Source of the DNA: Peptoniphilus rachelemmaiella
GTDB lineage: Bacteria > Bacillota > Clostridia > Tissierellales > Peptoniphilaceae
Length of the DNA: 34,868 nt
NCBI RefSeq assembly: GCF_943169845.1
Contig: NZ_CALPBW010000017.1
Location: 1 to 34,868 of the forward strand
Reading direction: 5' to 3'
This document shows, piece by piece, positions 7,067 to 17,343 of this stretch. The stretch's first letter is position 1. Each line of letters opens with the position of its first letter. The notes beneath the pieces were generated by a model. That model was not told the DNA's origin. It worked only from the letters and a program-made list of their open reading frames with translations, and ran no database searches. Both the position numbers and the translations under genes were made by a program.

Positions 7067-8476
7067 TTACCAGGTGCATAGGCCCGTGGCCTCTTGGAAC
7101 TTCCACAGGGGCCGAATGAAGAAGCGTTCGTCTTTGTACGCCTCAAAGGGCAAGGTGTACTCCCCGCCCTCGTTGGTCCAAATGCGGCGGAAGTAATTCT
7201 CCACAGCCATGTGCATGGGGGAATTGCATTCCATTTCCACGGCCACGTCCGTTTCCAAATTGTAGTTATCCAAATTTCTGCGGGTGAAATTGCCGCTCCC
7301 TAAAATCGCGAGAGGCTTTTCATCCTTGAAATCGAAGTAAATCATTTTCGTGTGGTATTGCTCGCCATGGGTGTTGTACCAGCGGATCTGAATGCTCGGT
7401 GCCTTTTCCTTCAGCTCGCTCAATGCCGGCCGATTGGGGGCGCCGTTTTTCTCAAGCCCAAAGGCGTCTTTGTTTAAGTCGGCGACGATTTTTACATCGA
7501 CACCGCGATTGGCCGCCGCCTCCAAATCCTTCAGCAGGCGAAATTCCGACAGGTAGAAGATGCCGATATGAATCTTATCGCCCTTCTTGCTCTTGTTAAT
7601 ATTCTCGGATATGGCGTCGTAGATCGCCCCTTCGGTGATGACCTTCAGCCGATCCGGCGACGCAACCTCTTCGGCCTTGTAATCCTTTACCACAGGAGGC
7701 AGTTCCTTATAAAAGATGCTTTCCGAGCGAATCAAATCCTCTATGGCCTTCCCGCGAAAGACGACGGCCACATTGGAATGGTAAGCGCTGGGATCGTGGG
7801 GATTGGCGGAAGCCACCATGGCTTCTTTTTCGGAAATCACCACTTTTCGGTGATTGCCCTTGAAATTCATAAGCTTTAATACGGAGCGCACCGTCACCTT
7901 CTCCCCTTCTTTGGCGAAGAAGTTTCTGATGCGGCCCTTCCCCGCCGTGCCGAAGAACTGAATGTAGGCGCGGTAGATGCCGGAGAACAGAGGATTGGAA
8001 TCCCGCATGCGATTTAGATCCGTGACCACCACCTCGATGCCGGCCTCTTTCAGCCGCTTTATATTGGCCTCTTCGTAGGCGCCGTAGAAGTTATTGATCG
8101 GATCCGTCACAAACAAAATGGGCATGGCGGGATTTTCACGCTTCTTTTCGATTAAAAGATCCGTCATGGCCGCCACCTGTTTCGGACAGTCCACGTCCTT
8201 ATCGTAAGTGGCATTAAAGAGGAAAAAATCCACCATGAGAAATTTTTCGGCCTCCTCGATCACTTCCATCTCTCGATCGAAAATTTTCTGCTCGTGCACC
8301 TTCTCCCCGTCTTTTACATAACTCAGGTCGTAAATAAATTCCGCCTCCGCCGGAGAAAATTCACCGGAGACATTGCTTCCTTCGGGATTTTTCGTGGTCA
8401 GGCTATAAGCCGTGGGAATCAACCATAGGAGAAGAAGAATCCACAGGACGCGTTTTTTTCTCGATAATCGCTTCAA
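7067..8476 (-). CDS. Phospholipase D-like protein, membrane-anchored
   Basis: The 469-residue PLD-superfamily protein has an N-terminal membrane anchor (about residues 9-26) and two phosphodiesterase domains facing the outside. The second HKD motif is canonical (HTKMIYFD, H375/K377/D382, followed by GSGNF). The first is H209-R-K211 with Glu216 where Asp is usual, followed by SANP. The superfamily includes cardiolipin synthases and phospholipases. The layout resembles cardiolipin-synthase relatives, but the usual two N-terminal helices are reduced to one, so the substrate is uncertain. The start is TTG at 8476 with AGGAGG upstream. It lies about 80 bp downstream of the opp genes, behind a possible terminator. 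Confidence 0.8.
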   Translation of the reverse strand: MKRLSRKKRVLWILLLLWLIPTAYSLTTKNPEGSNVSGEFSPAEAEFIYDLSYVKDGEKVHEQKIFDREMEVIEEAEKFLMVDFFLFNATYDKDVDCPKQVAAMTDLLIEKKRENPAMPILFVTDPINNFYGAYEEANIKRLKEAGIEVVVTDLNRMRDSNPLFSGIYRAYIQFFGTAGKGRIRNFFAKEGEKVTVRSVLKLMNFKGNHRKVVISEKEAMVASANPHDPSAYHSNVAVVFRGKAIEDLIRSESIFYKELPPVVKDYKAEEVASPDRLKVITEGAIYDAISENINKSKKGDKIHIGIFYLSEFRLLKDLEAAANRGVDVKIVADLNKDAFGLEKNGAPNRPALSELKEKAPSIQIRWYNTHGEQYHTKMIYFDFKDEKPLAILGSGNFTRRNLDNYNLETDVAVEMECNSPMHMAVENYFRRIWTNEGGEYTLPFEAYKDERFFIRPLWKFQEATGLCTW

Positions 8477-8499
8477 TAGGCCCCTCCTTTTTCATCATT

Positions 8500-8552
8500 G
8501 GAACAAAAATGCACCGTCCCTCGGCGAAACATTCCCCCGGGGTGGGTGCATT
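8500..8552 (-). terminator. Probable terminator after the opp genes
   Basis: On the minus strand GAATGCACC (ending near 8545) pairs with GGTGCATT (to 8508), and a T-rich run follows (ATTTTTGTT). The 29-nt interior contains further C/G-rich pairing. It begins immediately after the oppF stop codon. Confidence 0.5.
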
Positions 8553-8555
8553 CAT

Positions 8556-9350
8556 TTATTTGCAGTGGGGATCCATGGGCGGCACCGCCGAGAGGAGCTT
8601 TTTCGTGTAGTCCGCTTGGGGATTGTTCATGATGCTGTCCCGGTCGTTGATCTCCACCAGTTTGCCTCGGTACATGACGCCGATGCGATCGGCAATGTGT
8701 TCCACCACGGCGATGTCGTGGGAAATAAAGAGGTAGCTTAGATTTCGCTCCTCTTGAAGCTCTTCCAGAAGATTAATGATCTGGGCCTGAATGGACACGT
8801 CCAGTGCCGAGGTGGGCTCATCGGCCAAGATTAAGGTGGGCTCCACCACCAGGGCACGGGCCACGCCGATGCGCTGGCGCTGGCCACCGGAAAATTCGTG
8901 GGGGTAGCGGCCGAAGTGGGCTTTCGACAACCCGCAGAGGCTCAAGGTTTCACGGGCTTTTTCCCGAATGTTTTCGCCACCTAAATTCCTTAAAGGCTCC
9001 ATGACGATTTCCTCGGCGGTCATTTGAGGATTCAGGGAACTGTAGGGATCCTGAAAAATCATCTGCACGTCCCGGCGAATGGCCTTCAGCTCCTTGGCAT
9101 CGGCCTTCAATACGTCCTTGCCTCGGTAGAGGATTTCCCCTTCGGCGTCGGGATAGAGGCCCAAAATGCAGCGGGCCAAGGTGGATTTGCCGCTGCCGCT
9201 TTCCCCGACGATGCCCACGGTTTCTTTTTCGCCTAAGGTAAAGGACACGTCGTCCACGGCGGTAAACATCTTTCGCTCTTTAGAGAACAGGGCTTTTTTC
9301 CCCACGGGAAATTTCTTTACTACGTGATTTAATTTCAACAGATCAGCCAC
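8556..9350 (-). CDS. oppF: Oligopeptide ABC transporter ATP-binding protein OppF-like
   Basis: This is one of two ATPases that power the peptide importer. The motifs are Walker [11 protein letters not shown]-loop MIFQDPYSSLNP, signature FSGGQRQRIGVARAL, Walker B LILADEPTSALD and the switch His in LFISHD. The C-terminal DYTKKLLSAVPPMDP is typical of OppF/DppF. I prefer the GTG at 9350, which sits behind GGGGAGG and overlaps the oppD stop by 8 bp, over an ATG at 9368. Predicted length is 264 residues. It is the last gene of the opp cluster. Confidence 0.9.
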   Translation of the reverse strand: MADLLKLNHVVKKFPVGKKALFSKERKMFTAVDDVSFTLGEKETVGIVGESGSGKSTLARCILGLYPDAEGEILYRGKDVLKADAKELKAIRRDVQMIFQDPYSSLNPQMTAEEIVMEPLRNLGGENIREKARETLSLCGLSKAHFGRYPHEFSGGQRQRIGVARALVVEPTLILADEPTSALDVSIQAQIINLLEELQEERNLSYLFISHDIAVVEHIADRIGVMYRGKLVEINDRDSIMNNPQADYTKKLLSAVPPMDPHCK

Positions 9351-10326
9351 AGCACGCCTCCCCTTCATAGAGGAAACAAGCGACGCATTGGCCCGGCCGG
9401 TGTTCCCTCAATCGCGGCACTTCCCTGCCGCAAATGTCCATGCGCTTGTCGCAGCGGGAATAGAATGGGCAATGCCCTTCCATCTCCGACGGCGGCGGCA
9501 CATTGCCGGGAATGTTGTAGAGTTTTTCCCCGCGATTTTCCAGTGTCGGCCGCGCCCGCAAAAGCCCGATGGTGTAGGGATGGAGGGGCCGATCGAAAAT
9601 CGTGCACACGTCGGATTTTTCCATGACCCTGCCCCCGTACATGACCACGACGTGATCGGCCATTTGGGCCACCACGCCGAGGTCGTGGGTAATGAGCATA
9701 ATGGCCGTGCCCATGTCCCGCTGGAGGCTCTCCATAAGCTCCAGCACTTCTTTTTGAATGGTGACATCCAGGGCCGTAGTGGGCTCATCGGCGATTAAAA
9801 GCTTTGGCGACGAGGCCAGGGCCATGGCAATCATGACCCGCTGCCGCTGGCCGCCGGAAAGTTCGTGGGGATAGGCGCGGGCTTTGTTTGCCGCGTCTTT
9901 AATCTCTACCATCTCCAGCATTTCCACGGCTTTTTTCTTCGCTTCCGCCTTGGAAAGGCCCATGATGCGGCGGTAGACTTCCTCGATTTGAAAGCCGATT
10001 TTCAGCGCCGGATTCAAGCTGGTCATGGGCTCTTGAAAGATCATGGCCAGATCCCGGCTGCGGAGCCTTCGCCGCTCTTCTTTTTCCATGGATAAAATGC
10101 TTTCGCCTTTGTAGAGGATGTCCCCCTCTTCGATTTTTCCGTAGGGCTTCGGCAAAAGCCCCATGAGGGACAGGGCCGTCACGCTTTTTCCGCTGCCGCT
10201 TTCCCCTACCACGGCGGTGGTGGAACCTTCTTCGATGGAGAAGGTGACGCCGTTGACGGCGTGTACCGGGCCGGAATCGGTGAAAAAGGTCGTATGCAGA
10301 TTGTTAAATTCTATGAGTTTCGACAT
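9343..10326 (-). CDS. oppD: Oligopeptide ABC transporter ATP-binding protein OppD-like
   Basis: The 327-residue ATPase carries Walker [11 protein letters not shown]-loop [12 protein letters not shown], signature [15 protein letters not shown], Walker [13 protein letters not shown] and the His switch in LITHD. The C-terminus has the Cys-rich oligopeptide-transporter extension ([14 protein letters not shown], then further Cys including a terminal CC), which in the family can bind an iron-sulfur cluster. ATG at 10326 after AAAGGGG is chosen over an in-frame ATG 21 nt upstream, and it directly follows the oppC stop codon. Confidence 0.92.
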   Translation of the reverse strand: MSKLIEFNNLHTTFFTDSGPVHAVNGVTFSIEEGSTTAVVGESGSGKSVTALSLMGLLPKPYGKIEEGDILYKGESILSMEKEERRRLRSRDLAMIFQEPMTSLNPALKIGFQIEEVYRRIMGLSKAEAKKKAVEMLEMVEIKDAANKARAYPHELSGGQRQRVMIAMALASSPKLLIADEPTTALDVTIQKEVLELMESLQRDMGTAIMLITHDLGVVAQMADHVVVMYGGRVMEKSDVCTIFDRPLHPYTIGLLRARPTLENRGEKLYNIPGNVPPPSEMEGHCPFYSRCDKRMDICGREVPRLREHRPGQCVACFLYEGEACCG

Positions 10327-10327
10327 A

Positions 10328-11179
10328 TTAACCCCTTTGCGTTGCATCCAGCGCGTCTCGCAAGCCGTCGCCGAAAAGATTCAAGGAAAAAATCGTAAGG
10401 GCGATGGCGAGACCCGGGAAAATGGTCATGTGCGGATAGTCTTGAATGTAGCTTCTGCCTTGAGAAAGCATGCCGCCCCATTCCGGCGTCGGCGGTTGCA
10501 CGCCCAAGCCGATAAAGCTCAAGCTCGCCGCCTGCAGTATGGAGGTGCCGACGCCTAAGGTAGCCTGAACGATAATGGGGCCCAAGCAGTTGGGCAGAAT
10601 GTGGCGGAAGATCAGGCGGAAGTTGGACGCGCCGCCGATTTTCGCCGCCTCAACGTATTCCTGCTCCTTCACGGAAAGGACGCTTGCGCGCACGATGCGC
10701 GCGTAATTCGTAATCCCCGACAGGGACACGGCGAGAATCAAATTGCGAATCCCCGTGCCCAAAACGGTTGAAATGGCGATGGCCAAAATCAAGGATGGAA
10801 TGGAGAGGATAATATCCACGAGGCGCATGAGCACATTGTCCACGCCGCCGCCGAAAAAGCCCGCCACGGCGCCGATAATGGTGCCGAAAATGACGGAGAG
10901 AATCGTGGCGAGAAAGCCGATGAAAAGGGAAATCCGCGCCCCGTAAACCACATTGGAAAAAATATCCCGGCCGAAATTATCCGTGCCGAAAAAATGTTGG
11001 CTCGAGGGGGATTGGAAGCGATTGGCGAGATTTTGTTCGTAGGGCACCTGTGTGGCGATGAGGGGCGCGAAAATTGCCACGGCGATCATCACCGCAATAA
11101 TGACAAAGCCCATGACCGCCATTTTATTTTTCTTAAACAGGCGAAGGAGGTCGTAGAACCTGGATTGTTTTGAAATCAT
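10328..11179 (-). CDS. oppC: Oligopeptide ABC transporter permease OppC-like
   Basis: The 283-residue inner-membrane permease has an N-terminal OppC_N segment with the first transmembrane helix (residues 19-40), then the periplasmic GTDNFGRDIFSNVVYGAR stretch and the BPD_transp_1 domain. The coupling motif EAAKIGGASNFRLIFRHILP contacts the ATPases. It pairs with OppB to form the membrane channel. ATG at 11179 follows AGGAGG-type sequence and lies 9 bp after oppB. Confidence 0.92.
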   Translation of the reverse strand: MISKQSRFYDLLRLFKKNKMAVMGFVIIAVMIAVAIFAPLIATQVPYEQNLANRFQSPSSQHFFGTDNFGRDIFSNVVYGARISLFIGFLATILSVIFGTIIGAVAGFFGGGVDNVLMRLVDIILSIPSLILAIAISTVLGTGIRNLILAVSLSGITNYARIVRASVLSVKEQEYVEAAKIGGASNFRLIFRHILPNCLGPIIVQATLGVGTSILQAASLSFIGLGVQPPTPEWGGMLSQGRSYIQDYPHMTIFPGLAIALTIFSLNLFGDGLRDALDATQRG

Positions 11180-11188
11180 AGGGCCTCC

Positions 11189-12115
11189 TTATTGGTACTG
11201 GCTGCGCACGCGGGGATCCAAGAAGCCGTAGAGAATGTCCACGATCAAATTGAGCACGCAGTAGGAAAGGGAAATCAAGAGCACCGCCCCTAAAATCATG
11301 GGGTAGTCCATGGCGGAAATACTTTGCACCATGTGGCGACCGATGCCCGGAATGGAGAAGATGGTTTCCGTCAAGACACTGCCGCCGATTAAGGAACCGG
11401 TCAAAAGTCCGGCGCTGGTGAGCACGGGAATCATGGCGTTTTTCAAGGCGTGAACGAAGAGAATGTAGTGCTCTCTGAGCCCCTTGGAGCGCGCCGTGCG
11501 AATGTAATCTCTGCTCAGCACCTCCAGCATGGAGGAGCGGGTTTGGCGCATAATCACGGCCATGGATTGAAAACCGAGAGCGAAGCCCGGCAAAATTAAG
11601 TGCTTAAAAGAGCGTAGCCCCGAGGAAGGCAACCAACCTAATTTCACGGAAAACAGGAGAATGAAGAGCATCCCCGACCAGAAAATAGGCATGGACAGAC
11701 CGATCATGCCGAAAAACATGGAGATCTTGTCGACCCAGGAATACTTGTACACGGCGCTTAAGACGCCGAACAAAATCCCGAAGATCACGGCCACGGCCAA
11801 AGAAAAGACCGTAAGCTTCACCGTGGCGGGGAAATATTCCTTCAGCGTGTCCCCCACGTCGGCGCCGGAGAGGTAGCTCTTGCCCAAATCGCCGTGAAGG
11901 GCCCCTTTCATGTAGCGTCCGTATTGAACGATAAAGGGATCGTTCAGACCCAGTTTTTCCCGATACGCCTCGATGGCTTCCGGCGGCGCCTGTTGTCCCA
12001 ACTTCGCCACCGCCGCATCGCCGGGGGTTAAATACAGGAGGCCGAAAATGATGAAGCTCACGCCCAACATGGTGGGCACCATGAGTAGGAGTCGTCGAAG
12101 GATAAATTTGCTCAT
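11189..12115 (-). CDS. oppB: Oligopeptide ABC transporter permease OppB-like
   Basis: The 308-residue permease with six membrane helices has the OppB N-terminus (FILRRLLLMVPTMLGVSFI), LTPGDAA, and the coupling loop YIRTARSKGLREHYILFVHA. The C-terminal VDILYGFLDPRVR is typical of OppB/DppB. ATG at 12115 follows AGAGGAGAG. It lies downstream of the binding-protein gene behind a hairpin, an arrangement that usually yields more binding protein than channel. Confidence 0.92.
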   Translation of the reverse strand: MSKFILRRLLLMVPTMLGVSFIIFGLLYLTPGDAAVAKLGQQAPPEAIEAYREKLGLNDPFIVQYGRYMKGALHGDLGKSYLSGADVGDTLKEYFPATVKLTVFSLAVAVIFGILFGVLSAVYKYSWVDKISMFFGMIGLSMPIFWSGMLFILLFSVKLGWLPSSGLRSFKHLILPGFALGFQSMAVIMRQTRSSMLEVLSRDYIRTARSKGLREHYILFVHALKNAMIPVLTSAGLLTGSLIGGSVLTETIFSIPGIGRHMVQSISAMDYPMILGAVLLISLSYCVLNLIVDILYGFLDPRVRSQYQ

Positions 12116-12152
12116 GCTCTCCTCTTTCCATACATTTCATACATCTTATGTA

Positions 12153-12178
12153 ATAAAGACTCCCGAGGGAGCCTTTAT
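12153..12178 (-). terminator. Attenuator-type hairpin between oppA and oppB
   Basis: Arms ATAAAG-CTCC and GGAG-CTTTAT (one mismatch, 4-nt loop) are followed on the minus strand by a short T-rich stretch. The hairpin lies 10 bp after the oppA stop. A weak terminator or mRNA-stabilising hairpin at this place would let oppA exceed oppBCDF in expression. Confidence 0.6.
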
Positions 12179-12187
12179 CGTCGTGGT

Positions 12188-13723
12188 TTATTCAAACGTA
12201 ATGTGGTAAAACTCGTTGCTTCCGCAGGGATCGGGCTCAAAGTTCTTAATGTTCTTTTGTGCGCCGATAATTTGCTCGCCGTAAAGGGCGAAGATGGCCG
12301 GGCGTTCTTTAATAACCAGCTCTTGGGCTTCTTTGTAAACCGCTGCTCGTTCCTTTTCAGATGCCCTGAGACCCTTTTCGATTAAAGCGTCAAGTTCCGG
12401 ATTGCCGTAGAACATAAAGTTCGGGCCCACGCCTTTTTTCGCCGTAGCATAGGTGGCGTAAAGGGGATAGTGGGGATCCACGATGGAAGGCGACCAGCTC
12501 ATAATGAACATATCGTGTTCGTGGTCGGGCTTGCCGAGGGCGGACATATAGGCGTTCCATTCCATGGCGTTGATTTCAACATTCAAGCCGACTTCAGCCA
12601 ATTGCGATTGAATAATCGTGGCCATGTCCTTTCTGGCTTGTTGGTCGTGAACGTAAAGCTTCACCGTATCCCCTTCCTTGACCCCGGCTTCTTTTAAGAG
12701 GGCCTTGGCCTTTTCGATGTCCCGCTTTTCGGGCTTAATGGAATCGGAGATGGAGTAGGGAATGTTCGGGTTCACCGGTCCCGTGGCGACTTTGCCGTGG
12801 CCCATGTAAACCGCATCGATGATGGCTTGCATATCCAAAGCGTAGGTCATGGCTTCTCTGGCCTTCGGGTCTTTGAAAATGCCCCGATCCACGGTGAGGC
12901 CGATAAAGTGTACGGAGTTGTCCAGCTTCGTGTAAAGAGCCAGATCTTTGTTCTCTTCCACCTTGGATGCGTCGTTGGGCGCCACTTCCATGGCGATGTC
13001 CGCCTGGCCGCTGTCCAATTCGATGACGCGGTTGGCATCTTCCGGAATAATGCGGAAGACCATTTTCGTAAAGGCCGGTTTTTCGCCCCAGTAATTTTCA
13101 TTGTAGCTGAGGGCGGTGTTGTCCAGCTTCTTCCAGTCGTCCAACTTAAAGGGGCCGGTACCTACGGGATTGGTTCCCAGAGCTTCCGGATCTTTTTCCG
13201 TGGTGGTCTTATCGACAATCGATGCCGCCGGGTGGGCCAAAGCCGCCTTAAAGGTGGCATCCGGTGCCTTTAATTTAAATTTAATGACGTGAGGATCCGA
13301 GGTGTCGTAGCTGTTGGGATCGATTTGGCCGAAAATGTAGCCGTAAGCATCCGATTGAGCCACGCGGTTTAAGGTGTAGGCCACGTCTTCGGAAGTAAAG
13401 TCTTCGCCGTTGGAAAACTTCACGCCTTCTTTCAACTTAATGACATAAGTGACGTCATCGGGCTGTTCGATGGATTCCGCCAAGCGGTTTTCCATGGTGC
13501 CGTCGGGCTTACGAACCACCAGGGGATCGTAAATTTGTTTAATGATGTTTTCTGCGTAAATACTGTTTTGAATGGTGGGGTCCATGGACTCGGCATCGGA
13601 GGCTTGGGCGATAACCAAGGTGTCCTTGTCCTTTGCCGCGGATTTACCTCCGCCGCCACCGCCGCCGCAGGCTGTTAGCAGCATGGCCATAGCCAGGGCC
13701 ACTGCCGCAAATTTTTTCTTCAT
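12188..13723 (-). CDS. Peptide ABC transporter substrate-binding lipoprotein OppA/DppA-like
   Basis: The 511-residue extracellular binding protein of the SBP_bac_5 family has a lipoprotein signal (LLTAC, Cys19) and a flexible seven-Gly linker after it. The family stretch GTGPFKLDDW, the FSNGEDFTSEDVAYTLNR block and the central YALDMQAIIDAVYMGHGKVA are visible. The C-terminal half resembles dipeptide, oligopeptide and glutathione binding proteins, so the ligand cannot be fixed from sequence. ATG at 13723 follows AAAAGGAAG. It is the first gene of the importer cluster. Confidence 0.9.
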   Translation of the reverse strand: MKKKFAAVALAMAMLLTACGGGGGGGKSAAKDKDTLVIAQASDAESMDPTIQNSIYAENIIKQIYDPLVVRKPDGTMENRLAESIEQPDDVTYVIKLKEGVKFSNGEDFTSEDVAYTLNRVAQSDAYGYIFGQIDPNSYDTSDPHVIKFKLKAPDATFKAALAHPAASIVDKTTTEKDPEALGTNPVGTGPFKLDDWKKLDNTALSYNENYWGEKPAFTKMVFRIIPEDANRVIELDSGQADIAMEVAPNDASKVEENKDLALYTKLDNSVHFIGLTVDRGIFKDPKAREAMTYALDMQAIIDAVYMGHGKVATGPVNPNIPYSISDSIKPEKRDIEKAKALLKEAGVKEGDTVKLYVHDQQARKDMATIIQSQLAEVGLNVEINAMEWNAYMSALGKPDHEHDMFIMSWSPSIVDPHYPLYATYATAKKGVGPNFMFYGNPELDALIEKGLRASEKERAAVYKEAQELVIKERPAIFALYGEQIIGAQKNIKNFEPDPCGSNEFYHITFE

Positions 13724-13762
13724 GAACGATCACTTCCTTTTCATCATGGTTTTCTTCAGGCT

Positions 13763-13786
13763 GTATACTGTTTGGATAAAGTATAC
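13763..13786 (-). promoter_or_regulatory. Promoter/operator region of the opp genes
   Basis: GTATACT (13763-13769) and AGTATAC (13780-13786) form a perfect 7-bp inverted repeat with a 10-bp spacer, 40-63 bp before oppA. TATACT and TATACA on the minus strand could serve as -10 boxes. The symmetry suggests a dimeric repressor site, but no regulator is known. Confidence 0.35.
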
Positions 13787-13819
13787 CCGAAAGAAAATCG
13801 GCGGAATCAAAATTTCCTT

Positions 13820-15085
13820 TTATACCTCGTCGCTTTCCACACGGGAAATGAGGGCACCGAGATTTCTGAACTTCTCTTCGATATCTTCATAGCCTCGGTC
13901 GATGTGGTAGATGTCGTGAATATGGGTCTTGCCTTCCGCCACCAGGCCCACGAGAATCAGTGCCGCCCCGGCGCGCAAATCGCTGGCGCGGACGTGGGCA
14001 CCCTTCAGATGCTTCGGCCCGATGACCACGGCGCTTCTGCCGTCGATTTTAATGTCCGCCCCCATTTTTTCAAATTCTTCCACGTGCATAAAGCGGTTTT
14101 CGAATACCGTTTCGATGGTCACATTGCTGCCCTTGCACTGGGTCATGTAGGCCATAAATTGGGCCTGCATATCCGTGGGAAAGCCCGGATAGGGCAGGGT
14201 CTTAATGTCGATGGCTTCGGGAATGGCCCGGCCGATGACGCGGACATTTTCCCCTTCTTCGATGACTTCGACGCCGGATTCTTTCAGCTTGGCGATGACG
14301 GGCTTAATGTGATTGGTTATGACATTTTCCACGAGGACATCGCCGCCGGTAATGGCCGCCGCCACCATAAAGGTGCCCGCTTCGATGCGGTCGGGAATAA
14401 TGGCGTGGCGCGCGCCGCCTAATCGCTCGACGCCGACGATGCGAATGGTGGATGTGCCGGCACCGGTAACTTTAGCGCCGAGCTTTCTCAGGAAATTGGA
14501 AAGATCCACGATCTCCGGCTCCTTGGCCGCATTGTCGATAACCGTTTCCCCTTCGGCCAGTACCGCCGCCATCATAATGTTTTCCGTGGCGCCGACGGAG
14601 GGGAAGTCGAGATAGATCTTTTCGCCTACGAGCTTGTCGCAGGAGGCGGTAATGTTTCCGATGTCTTCGTGAATCTCCGCACCCAGTGCGCGGAAGCCTT
14701 TTAAGTGGTAGTCGATTGGCCTCGCGCCGATGGAACACCCTCCGGGAAGGGAGTTTTCCGTCTTGCCCATGCGGGCGAGCAAGGGCCCCATGACGAGAAA
14801 AGATGCCCGCATCTTGTTCATTAATTCGAAAGGCGTCTTGTATTCCGAGAGACCTGCGGAATTAATCTTAAGCTTGCCTTTGCCCAAAACTTCCACTTCG
14901 CTGCCCAAGGCCTCGAGAACCTGACACATAATGTGCACGTCTTGAAGCTCCGGCACTTCTTCCAGGTAAATATCCTCTGTCCCTAAAAGACAGGCGGCCA
15001 GAATAGGCAAGGCGGCATTTTTCGCTCCGCTAATGCGTACGCGCCCCTTTAGGGCAGGACTTTTTTCCACGACGATTTTTTCCAA
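13820..15085 (-). CDS. murA: UDP-N-acetylglucosamine 1-carboxyvinyltransferase MurA
   Basis: The 421-residue cytoplasmic enzyme adds enolpyruvate from phosphoenolpyruvate to UDP-GlcNAc, the first committed step of peptidoglycan synthesis. Visible features are the substrate Lys22-Asn23 in SGAKNAALP, the catalytic loop LPGGCSIGARPIDYHL with Cys117 (the fosfomycin target), LDFPSVGATENIMMAA, IPDRIEAGTFM, PYPGFPTDMQAQ and RASDLRAGAAL. TTG at 15085 follows GGGGAG. It is probably a single transcription unit between the glycolytic cluster terminator and the opp promoter. The Cys predicts fosfomycin sensitivity of this copy. Confidence 0.96.
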   Translation of the reverse strand: MEKIVVEKSPALKGRVRISGAKNAALPILAACLLGTEDIYLEEVPELQDVHIMCQVLEALGSEVEVLGKGKLKINSAGLSEYKTPFELMNKMRASFLVMGPLLARMGKTENSLPGGCSIGARPIDYHLKGFRALGAEIHEDIGNITASCDKLVGEKIYLDFPSVGATENIMMAAVLAEGETVIDNAAKEPEIVDLSNFLRKLGAKVTGAGTSTIRIVGVERLGGARHAIIPDRIEAGTFMVAAAITGGDVLVENVITNHIKPVIAKLKESGVEVIEEGENVRVIGRAIPEAIDIKTLPYPGFPTDMQAQFMAYMTQCKGSNVTIETVFENRFMHVEEFEKMGADIKIDGRSAVVIGPKHLKGAHVRASDLRAGAALILVGLVAEGKTHIHDIYHIDRGYEDIEEKFRNLGALISRVESDEV

Positions 15086-15146
15086 AAATATTCTCCCCTT
15101 ACTTCTGCTGATTTATTGAAAGGACCTCAGTCCTCATAATACAAAT

Positions 15147-15178
15147 AGAACGCCGGGAGCATACACTCCGAGCGTTCT
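15147..15178 (-). terminator. Hairpin terminator after the glycolytic cluster
   Basis: Arms AGAACGC (15147-15153) and GCGTTCT (15172-15178), with an inner GGAG/CTCC pair, lie about 50 bp after the last gene of the cluster. The T-tract is weak (TATTTGTATT on the minus strand), so termination may be partial and some reading into murA is possible. Confidence 0.55.
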
Positions 15179-15229
15179 TATTGTATCATATTTAAAGCCG
15201 TCGCAAACCATGGTTTACGGCTTTTGTCA

Positions 15230-15607
15230 TCAAATCCCTCGACGAATCACTTCCGTCTTATAGCCGTCGGGATCCGTGACGAAAAAGTAGCGGGGCGCTT
15301 CGCCGGGCAGGCCTTTTAATTCCGTCACATCAAAGCCTTCCGCCTTCATGCGGGCATGATCCGCCTCCAGATCGTCGCTTTCCACAGCCACGTGGCCGTA
15401 GCCGTCGCCGATGTCGTAGGCGCCGTGGCCGATATTGTAGGTAAGCTCCAGCTCCGCCTTGTCCCCTTCCAGGGCCAAATAGACCAACTTAAAGCCGTCG
15501 GCACTGTGGTCTTTTTCGCGGGTCACATGATAGCCCAGGGCCTTTTCGTAAAAAGCAATGGAAGCATCTAAATCCTTGACGCGAATGCAGGTGTGTGCGT
15601 AATTCAC
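15230..15607 (-). CDS. gloA: Glyoxalase I-like (VOC family) protein
   Basis: The 125-residue protein matches lactoylglutathione lyase in length and in all four metal ligands: His5 (MNYAHTCIRV), Glu54 (ELELTYN), His72 (GYGHVAVES) and Glu119 (GYKTEVI). Glyoxalase I converts the hemithioacetal of methylglyoxal to a thioester. The thiol in this organism is unknown. GTG at 15607 overlaps the stop of the phosphatase gene (GTGA), so translation is coupled. Position at the end of the triose-phosphate pathway genes fits methylglyoxal detoxification. Confidence 0.85.
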   Translation of the reverse strand: MNYAHTCIRVKDLDASIAFYEKALGYHVTREKDHSADGFKLVYLALEGDKAELELTYNIGHGAYDIGDGYGHVAVESDDLEADHARMKAEGFDVTELKGLPGEAPRYFFVTDPDGYKTEVIRRGI

Positions 15608-16047
15608 GACCTCACCCTTTCAATTTTGTCTACATAAACGCCCTTGTCCAAAATGGGATCGTACTCGATTTTGTGAAGGCTCGCTTTTCTCACGGCCACC
15701 ACTTCACCGGTGATCTCTTCGATGGTGTAGCCCAAAGAGGGTTGATGGGCGATAAACAAAATGGGCTCGTCGGTAATATAGGTCTTCATGTTCCGCCAGC
15801 GGGTGGCGTCTTTGTAGCTCACGACCTTCACATCGTGTACGCCTAATTTCTTCGCCATGACCTCCGCCGTTTCCACGGCGCGCTTATATTCCGAAACGAT
15901 GATCTTTTGGGGCAGGGGCCATTCCCTGCGCAAGAAAGCTTCCGCCGTGTCTTCCGCTTGAAAAATACCTTCTTGAGTCAAGGCGCGCTCTTCATCGCGA
16001 GAAGCCACATCTTCCGCCTTGCCGTGTCGCATTAAATATAAAATCAT
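15604..16047 (-). CDS. sixA: SixA-like histidine phosphatase
   Basis: The 147-residue histidine-phosphatase-superfamily protein has the catalytic LMRHGKAE at the N-terminus, a SEYKRAVETAEV motif and the second catalytic His in IAHQPSLG. The short length without an insertion is typical of SixA, which removes phosphate from phosphohistidine in phosphotransfer proteins. Small-molecule phosphatase activity cannot be excluded. It follows eno by 9 bp and overlaps the glyoxalase gene, so it belongs to the glycolytic transcript. Confidence 0.8.
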   Translation of the reverse strand: MILYLMRHGKAEDVASRDEERALTQEGIFQAEDTAEAFLRREWPLPQKIIVSEYKRAVETAEVMAKKLGVHDVKVVSYKDATRWRNMKTYITDEPILFIAHQPSLGYTIEEITGEVVAVRKASLHKIEYDPILDKGVYVDKIERVRS

Positions 16048-16056
16048 AATGACCTC

Positions 16057-17343
<1,287 letters not shown>

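Noticed and set aside
7067..8476. Phospholipase D-like protein as a secreted toxin or defence nuclease
   Set aside because: It has an N-terminal anchor and two HKD domains in the cardiolipin-synthase style, and no toxin, immunity or defence genes are nearby.
12797..13273. 158-codon plus-strand frame inside oppA
   Set aside because: It is the reverse-strand shadow of a conserved binding protein with strong lipoprotein features; there is no ribosome site.
12188..13723. Assigning the binding protein to glutathione because a gamma-glutamyltransferase gene is nearby
   Set aside because: The two are about 6 kb apart, on opposite strands and in separate units; the binding-protein family does not allow ligand calls from sequence alone.
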